A stretch of 10,032 nt of DNA from RUG13615 sp040307715 (GTDB lineage Bacteria > Bacillota > Clostridia > Peptostreptococcales > Anaerovoracaceae): contig JAWRJC010000104.1 in the NCBI GenBank assembly GCA_040307715.1, positions 1 through 10,032 of the forward strand, given 5' to 3'. Position numbers and translations under genes: made by a program. Below, piece by piece: positions 7,271 through 10,032 of this stretch (its first letter is position 1; the number at the start of each line of letters is the position of its first letter). Under the pieces are notes generated by a model. The model was given only the letters and a program-made list of their open reading frames with translations. It was not told the origin of the DNA and ran no database searches.

Positions 7271-7298
7271 ATCATAGCAGAGATTCTTGAAATTGCAA
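7271..7298 (-). promoter_or_regulatory. Promoter of the CYTH gene
   Basis: On the minus strand, TTGCAA (7293-7298) and TATGAT (7271-7276, five of six) are 16 bases apart. The -35 box begins 2 bases after the stop codon of the upstream hydrolase gene, so the CYTH gene can be expressed independently. Confidence 0.55.
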
Positions 7299-7300
7299 TC

Positions 7301-8122
7301 CTATTTAGACACCGTCAGACCTTCGGTAAAGGTGCGGATGAGTGCGTTGACATCGTCCGGTTTATCTGTATTGGAATTGTGTCCGGCGTCTTCGATCAGG
7401 AAAAGGGGGATGCCGGTCTTTTTTGTCCATGTGAGATTGTACCTTTTTGTCGATGCTGCTTTGTCCTTTCTGCCGCAGATCAGGATCGCAGGGCAGTCGA
7501 TCGCATACCTGAAAGGTGCTTCGATGGCTTCGGCAAGTATTCTGTAACCATGCACCGCGATGCTGATGTATTCGTCACGCGTGTAGGTCTCGATGAATCG
7601 CTTCATGAGATCCCGGCCGTAAGGCGACTGCGCACAGCCTTTGATCGCCGCTTTCTTAAGACTGTTCCACGGGTATGGGCGGTAGATCACACCTGTCCGT
7701 TTCAGCAGCCATATCTCTGCGGCTGTCATGTAGGCGCGCTGGATGGGAGCGGAGTCGATAGAGACAAAGCCGGCTGCTTCTCCCGGGAACCTTTCCATGA
7801 AGCACTGAGAGACGTAGCCGCCCATTGACTGCCCGATCAGGACCGGAGCTGTGAGCGATTCCTTTTCCAGGATCTCATGCAGCCAGACCGCCTTATCCAT
7901 CAGCGAAAAATCCATGTCAAAAGGACGGGAGGCGGCATGCAGCGGGGCGTCCCAGGTCAGAATGTTGAAATCATTTTCAAATTCCGCGATCTGTTTTTCA
8001 AATAAGCGGTGGTCGGCTGTCAGTCCGGGCAGGAAGACAAGCGTATTTCTGCCTTTTTCGAGTGTATTGGTCCAGTAGTGAATGGCGCCTTTTCCGGTAT
8101 CGTAAATGTGTTCGTACACCAT
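7301..8122 (-). CDS. Alpha/beta-hydrolase fold protein
   Basis: 273 residues from the ATG at 8122. It has the full hydrolase set: an oxyanion-side LPGL segment near 31-34, nucleophile elbow GQSMGG with S99, acid D220 in CGRKD, and base H248 in DAGHNSNTDKPDD. No signal peptide is seen, so it should be cytoplasmic. The substrate (ester, lactone or other) cannot be told from these motifs. AAAGGAG at 8129-8135 is 6 bases before the chosen ATG. The frame stays open back to 8266, but that stretch crosses a terminator hairpin and the tRNA fragment and is not coding. The gene lies directly beside the left end of the integrated element, with its 5' side toward it. No confident promoter was found, so weak read-through or an unrecognised promoter is possible. 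Confidence 0.9.
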   Translation of the reverse strand: MVYEHIYDTGKGAIHYWTNTLEKGRNTLVFLPGLTADHRLFEKQIAEFENDFNILTWDAPLHAASRPFDMDFSLMDKAVWLHEILEKESLTAPVLIGQSMGGYVSQCFMERFPGEAAGFVSIDSAPIQRAYMTAAEIWLLKRTGVIYRPYPWNSLKKAAIKGCAQSPYGRDLMKRFIETYTRDEYISIAVHGYRILAEAIEAPFRYAIDCPAILICGRKDKAASTKRYNLTWTKKTGIPLFLIEDAGHNSNTDKPDDVNALIRTFTEGLTVSK

Positions 8123-8128
8123 AGAGGG

Positions 8129-8135
8129 CTCCTTT
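8129..8135 (-). promoter_or_regulatory. Ribosome binding site deciding the hydrolase start
   Basis: AAAGGAG on the minus strand, 6 bases before the ATG at 8122. It supports the 273-residue product over the 321-residue open frame. Confidence 0.85.
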
Positions 8136-8179
8136 CGGACTTGTTGTTTTAATTGATTTCTTGGTTTTATTCTATCACT

Positions 8180-8212
8180 AAAAAACCCCCTCGTCACCAA
8201 GGTGAGAGGGGG
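8180..8212 (-). terminator. Intrinsic terminator, probably the original tRNA-Ser terminator
   Basis: The arms CCCCCTC (8186-8192) and GAGGGGG (8206-8212), plus TCACC / GGTGA inside with a one-base bulge, form a very stable hairpin. On the minus strand it is followed by six Ts. It starts 4 bases beyond the end of the tRNA fragment, where the terminator of the undisturbed tRNA gene would be. No gene now reads into it from nearby except the integrase remnant. Confidence 0.85.
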
Positions 8213-8216
8213 CTTC

Positions 8217-8275
8217 TGGCGGAGAGTGTGGGATTCGAACCCACGTGCCCTTGCGGACAACCGCATTTCGAGTGC
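8217..8275 (-). repeat. Left attachment repeat: 3' fragment of tRNA-Ser
   Basis: Exact copy of bases 9878-9936. It holds nucleotides 31-89 of the tRNA (anticodon loop, variable arm, T arm, 3' acceptor strand and CCA) but lacks the 5' third, so it is a non-functional tRNA remnant marking the element boundary. Confidence 0.95.
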
Positions 8276-8313
8276 TGAAACAAACGTTGAAAATTAGCCG
8301 TTTATAAGACTTT

Positions 8314-8329
8314 GACAACACCCCTGGCA
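8314..8329 (+). repeat. Integrase-arm-like repeat, left copy
   Basis: GACAACACCCC (8314-8324) followed by TGGCA. The same 11 bases recur near the right end at 9766-9776, followed after one base by TGGCA. It lies between the left repeat and the integrase stop, where arm-type integrase sites are normally found. The role is inferred. Confidence 0.45.
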
Positions 8330-8333
8330 ACAA

Positions 8334-8669
8334 TCATATAACTTTGCGGATTAAAGCTGCCGGATTGTTGCTCTTTTGGATACGGTAGTAGGCGTTCATA
8401 ATGTCCACTGTATCAAGTACCATTTTATTATCTACGTGGGTATAAATATCGATAGTCATTTGTATGTTTGCATGACCCATAAGAGTTTGTGCCGTTCTCA
8501 TATCAATACCCATTTTAGCAAGATCCGTACAGAACGTGTGGCGCAAGCAGTAGGGGGTGAAGTCAGATGCAAGGGGCAGCGGCTCAACTGGCTTTCCGTT
8601 TTCATCTGTTTTGCAGCCCATATTGATATTCATTCTTTCTTTGCATTGCGCCCATAAACGAACGTGCAT
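8334..8669 (-). pseudogene. int: Tyrosine recombinase (phage integrase), C-terminal remnant
   Basis: About 111 residues remain of a protein that is normally around 370-400. They form the end of the catalytic domain: TPYCLRHTF (catalytic R43; the usual box II His is Tyr, as in many clostridial phage integrases), MGH with H66, and the nucleophile in DIYTH (Y76). The N-terminal arm-binding domain, core-binding domain, first catalytic Arg and Lys are missing. The frame is open only to a stop at 8688-8690, and no ribosome binding site precedes the ATG at 8669. Similarity to integrases seems to reach RLWAQCKERMN, so the break lies at about 8660-8690. Its 3' end is 58 bases from the left attachment repeat, the normal place for an integrase gene. 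It should be inactive. Confidence 0.88.
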
Positions 8670-9247
8670 ATCAGCGGATTGATGGCGTTATCAATATCTT
8701 GTCATCAGCAGAAAAATTCAGTGACGCTGCTTGGATCCTGTCACGTGACGCAATAGCCAGTTTTGCAATGGCTGTTGTGGACAGAGTACAGAAAGACAAT
8801 TATGAATTTCAAGGTAAGGCGGGGTTAGAACCAAATGTAGTAAGAACCACTACGAACCCCAATGCCTGTGATTGGTGCAAAGCGATGGCGGGGAAGTATG
8901 TATACCCGCATGAGCCTAAAGACATTTGGAAAAGGCACACGAATTGCACTTGCCTTATCACGTACACGCCTGTTAAGCGGCCATATACGCGGCAGATTCT
9001 CGGCGGCCAGGGTAAACGTTGGGAAATCCAAAGTGAATATGATATTGATGAGCGGAAGAAAATCGGCATTGTTTTAGATAAAGACAAGCGCGTAGCCATC
9101 AAAAAGCGTAAAGAGTTTGCGGCGGCGTTTGAAGAGATGGAACGTGAAAAAAAGCGGCAACGGGCACAGTATTACAAAGAATTACTAGACGAATGGAAAC
9201 GCGCTGAAACCGAAGCAAAGGCGAAAAGAAAATCAGCATTGAAATAG
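8666..9247 (+). pseudogene. Phage MuF-like/SPP1 gp7-type head morphogenesis protein, C-terminal remnant
   Basis: The frame reads AYQRIDGVINILSSAEKF without a stop before the TTG at 8699, and this stretch already looks like the phage protein, so the gene is cut at its 5' end rather than starting at 8699 (no Shine-Dalgarno there). The central part has the typical Cys/His set of minor head proteins, NACDWCKAMAGKY followed by WKRHTNCTC, a likely metal-binding CxxC/HxxCxC. The end (about the last 50 residues) is a charged Lys/Glu/Arg-rich helix. In phages this protein sits in the portal region and helps head assembly. Here portal and capsid genes are missing. The 5' break touches the integrase remnant head to head. 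A hairpin terminator follows at 9286. Confidence 0.8.
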
Positions 9248-9285
9248 TCATAATCTCTTTCATGATGATTGTAAGGGTTTGCAAT

Positions 9286-9312
9286 GCCCGGTGCTATATG
9301 TGCCGGGCTTTT
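9286..9312 (+). terminator. Intrinsic terminator after the head-protein remnant
   Basis: GCCCGGTGC / GTGCCGGGC pair over nine positions in RNA (two G-U pairs) with a TATAT loop, followed by TTTT. It lies 38 bases past the stop at 9247. Confidence 0.6.
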
Positions 9313-9330
9313 GCTTATGAAGGCATAATC

Positions 9331-9653
9331 ATGGAATACGAATACAGAATTGCAGCAGATATATTTATAAATGCAGAAACAAACACCCGAATATGCCAAA
9401 AAACATTCGATGAGTTCACAAGCTTGCAGCAGCACATGATGTTGAATTCAGTTTGTTGGATGAGGAATTCGCAGAAATCGCAGAACGCGCAAGGGAAGAA
9501 GATGCGGTGCTATTCGTGATCGAAAAGTTGGGGTCATATGAGCGCAGATTGTCCATTTACACGGTTAAAGGCATCATGCGTGATATTTATTGTGCTTATA
9601 ATGAGTATGGCGAAATTGTGTCATATAGACCCCATGTCGGCATATTACATTAA
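9331..9653 (+). pseudogene. Small unknown phage-element gene, probably split by a frameshift
   Basis: The first part starts with ATG at 9331 (MEYEYRIAADIFINAE...) behind a weak AAGG and runs in one frame to a stop at 9519. The second part is a different frame, open from 9414 to 9653, with convincing protein-like sequence (FSLLDEEFAEIAERAREED, then IYTVKGIMRDIYCAYNEYGE) but no ATG or Shine-Dalgarno at its beginning. The first frame turns unlike protein after about 9425, where the second becomes good. A single-base change between 9414 and 9450 would join them into one protein of about 106 residues. I do not recognise the family. Alternatively, two short genes exist, the second from TTG at 9453 (66 residues). 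No slippery site suited to programmed frameshifting was found. Confidence 0.4.
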
Positions 9654-9753
9654 ATCGCCTTGTGAATAAGTATGCTCTTTTGGCTGATTTCTATCAATCA
9701 CTATAAAAAGTACAACAGGGGTGTCGCACAAAGATTGAAATTGCAACGGAATT

Positions 9754-9782
9754 GACAACATTTGTGACAACACCCCATGGCA
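9754..9782 (+). repeat. Integrase-arm-like repeats, right copies
   Basis: GACAACA at 9754-9760 and GACAACACCCC at 9766-9776 are 12 bases apart, about one helical turn. The second is followed by ATGGCA, close to the left-end copy. An imperfect inverted form (GGGGTGTC, 9718-9725) lies just upstream. Together they resemble a set of integrase arm-binding sites. Confidence 0.45.
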
Positions 9783-9783
9783 G

Positions 9784-9827
9784 TTTTGAGCAATTTTGAG
9801 CCTATTGTATTAAATTGACTATACAAT
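9784..9827. repeat. Phased direct repeat and inverted repeat beside the right end
   Basis: TTTTGAGC occurs at 9784-9791 and 9794-9801, exactly 10 bases apart. ATTGTAT (9804-9810) and ATACAAT (9821-9827) form a 7-bp inverted repeat around 10 bases. Such arrangements occur at excisionase or accessory-protein sites near phage attachment sites, but nothing here fixes the role. Confidence 0.3.
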
Positions 9828-9832
9828 TTAAA

Positions 9833-9875
9833 CAAAATAAAAACCCCTCAAAATCGTTGATATTTCAAGGGGTTT
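9833..9875 (-). terminator. Element-borne intrinsic terminator now serving tRNA-Ser
   Basis: AAACCCCT (9841-9848) pairs with AGGGGTTT (9868-9875), with partial pairing inside. On the minus strand the hairpin is followed by TTTTTATTTTG. It begins 3 bases after the CCA end of the tRNA. It belongs to the integrated element, so it replaces the host terminator now 1.66 kb away. Confidence 0.75.
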
Positions 9876-9877
9876 CG

Positions 9878-9936
9878 TGGCGGAGAGTGTGGGATTCGAA
9901 CCCACGTGCCCTTGCGGACAACCGCATTTCGAGTGC
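9878..9936 (-). repeat. Right attachment repeat within intact tRNA-Ser
   Basis: The 59 bases are identical to 8217-8275. Bases outside the repeat differ on both sides, so its edges are sharp. The crossover must have happened within it. Confidence 0.95.
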
Positions 9937-9966
9937 GGCTCGTTATGACCACTTCGATAACTCTCC
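9878..9966 (-). tRNA. tRNA-Ser (anticodon CGA)
   Basis: 89 nucleotides including an encoded CCA (plus-strand TGG at 9878-9880). The acceptor stem GGAGAGT/ACTCTCC is fully paired with discriminator G. The anticodon stem CCGCA/TGCGG holds loop CTCGAAA, so the anticodon is CGA and the tRNA reads UCG. The long variable arm typical of serine tRNAs is present, with GTGGG-TTCGAAT-CCCAC in the T arm. The gene is intact despite the integration because the element restores the 3' end. It is the attachment target of the element. Confidence 0.96.
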
Positions 9967-9978
9967 ACAGCAAATTGT

Positions 9979-10007
9979 ATTATACAGGAATCGCTAATAG
10001 ATTTCCA
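9979..10007 (-). promoter_or_regulatory. Promoter of tRNA-Ser
   Basis: On the minus strand, a perfect TATAAT (9979-9984) is 17 bases from TGGAAA (10002-10007, four of six). The predicted transcription start leaves a leader of only a few bases before the tRNA 5' end at 9966. Confidence 0.65.
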
Positions 10008-10032
10008 CAAAAACTTTTCCAGTGTGGTATAA

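Larger units (their letters stand above)
8217..9936. mobile_element. Degraded prophage or phage-like integrative element in tRNA-Ser(CGA)
   Basis: The segment is bounded by an exact 59-bp direct repeat of the 3' part of a tRNA-Ser gene, and the repeat unit plus contents spans 1661 bp. Inside are the 3' end of a tyrosine integrase gene next to the left repeat, the 3' end of a phage head morphogenesis gene, a small unknown gene and integrase-arm-like repeats. Base composition is visibly more AT-rich than the flanking genes. Portal, terminase, capsid, tail, replication and repressor genes are absent, so the element is a deletion remnant and cannot be autonomous. Confidence 0.85.

Noticed and set aside
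8123..8266. N-terminal extension of the hydrolase frame
   Set aside because: It crosses the tRNA fragment and terminator hairpin, and the ATG at 8122 has a well-placed AAAGGAG.
9262..9330. Longer upstream start for the small unknown gene
   Set aside because: The segment overlaps the terminator hairpin at 9286-9312; the ATG at 9331 is the better candidate.
9398..9404. A-run as a programmed frameshift site for the small gene
   Set aside because: The codon phase does not suit a -1 slippery heptamer, and the second frame has a TGA at 9411 just after it, so any shift must occur later.
9815..9997. 60-residue frames on both strands over the tRNA-Ser gene
   Set aside because: Translations of tRNA sequence (the familiar WDSNPRALADNRISSAARYDHF pattern split over the gene), not proteins.
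1..10032. CRISPR array or other regularly spaced repeat array
   Set aside because: Only pairs of repeats tied to attachment sites were found; no evenly spaced series of repeats exists.

Overview
The window looks like chromosome of an anaerobic, fairly GC-rich Bacillota (Clostridia- or Erysipelotrichia-like; this placement is an inference). Supporting signs are strong AAGGAG/GGAGG ribosome binding sites, sigma-A-type promoters, A/T-flanked intrinsic terminators, a tRNA gene with encoded CCA, a rubredoxin-fused glutamate-synthase-like protein, and a CmpB-type membrane protein of a kind common in that phylum.

Region 1 (1-4265, + strand) is a probable operon. It holds the 3' part of a rubredoxin/FMN glutamate-synthase-like oxidoreductase (already open at the left window edge), an ABCB-type exporter half-transporter with an unusual acidic insert, and a CmpB-family membrane protein with a long cytoplasmic helical tail. 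A bidirectional hairpin at 4272-4296 separates it from the convergent next gene.

Region 2 (4311-6569) is a regulator/enzyme pair: a TetR-family repressor on the minus strand, and a divergent stand-alone RuBisCO-like protein (form IV type). The 239-base gap between them holds a promoter for each gene and a cluster of ATGTCTAA-type inverted half-sites that are good operator candidates. The RuBisCO-like protein keeps the carbamylation-site motif (K193, D195, E196) and several other RuBisCO positions, but departs from true RuBisCO at the R295 position and in loop 6. A second bidirectional terminator follows at 6540-6569.

Region 3 (6616-8122, - strand) holds an alpha/beta hydrolase with a complete Ser-Asp-His set, then a CYTH/class IV adenylate cyclase-like protein with its own promoter.

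Region 4 (8217-9966) is a degraded prophage or phage-like element in the 3' end of a tRNA-Ser(CGA) gene. An exact 59-bp direct repeat (8217-8275 and 9878-9936) marks its ends, and the intact tRNA is at the right end. Inside are the catalytic C-terminal part of a tyrosine integrase, the C-terminal part of a MuF-like head morphogenesis protein joined to it head to head at about 8660-8690 (evidence of a large internal deletion), a small probably frameshifted gene, and repeated GACAACACCCC sites near both ends. Insertion separated the tRNA from what looks like its native terminator (8180-8212); the element carries a replacement terminator directly beside the tRNA (9833-9875). No gene-free gap exceeds 300 bases.
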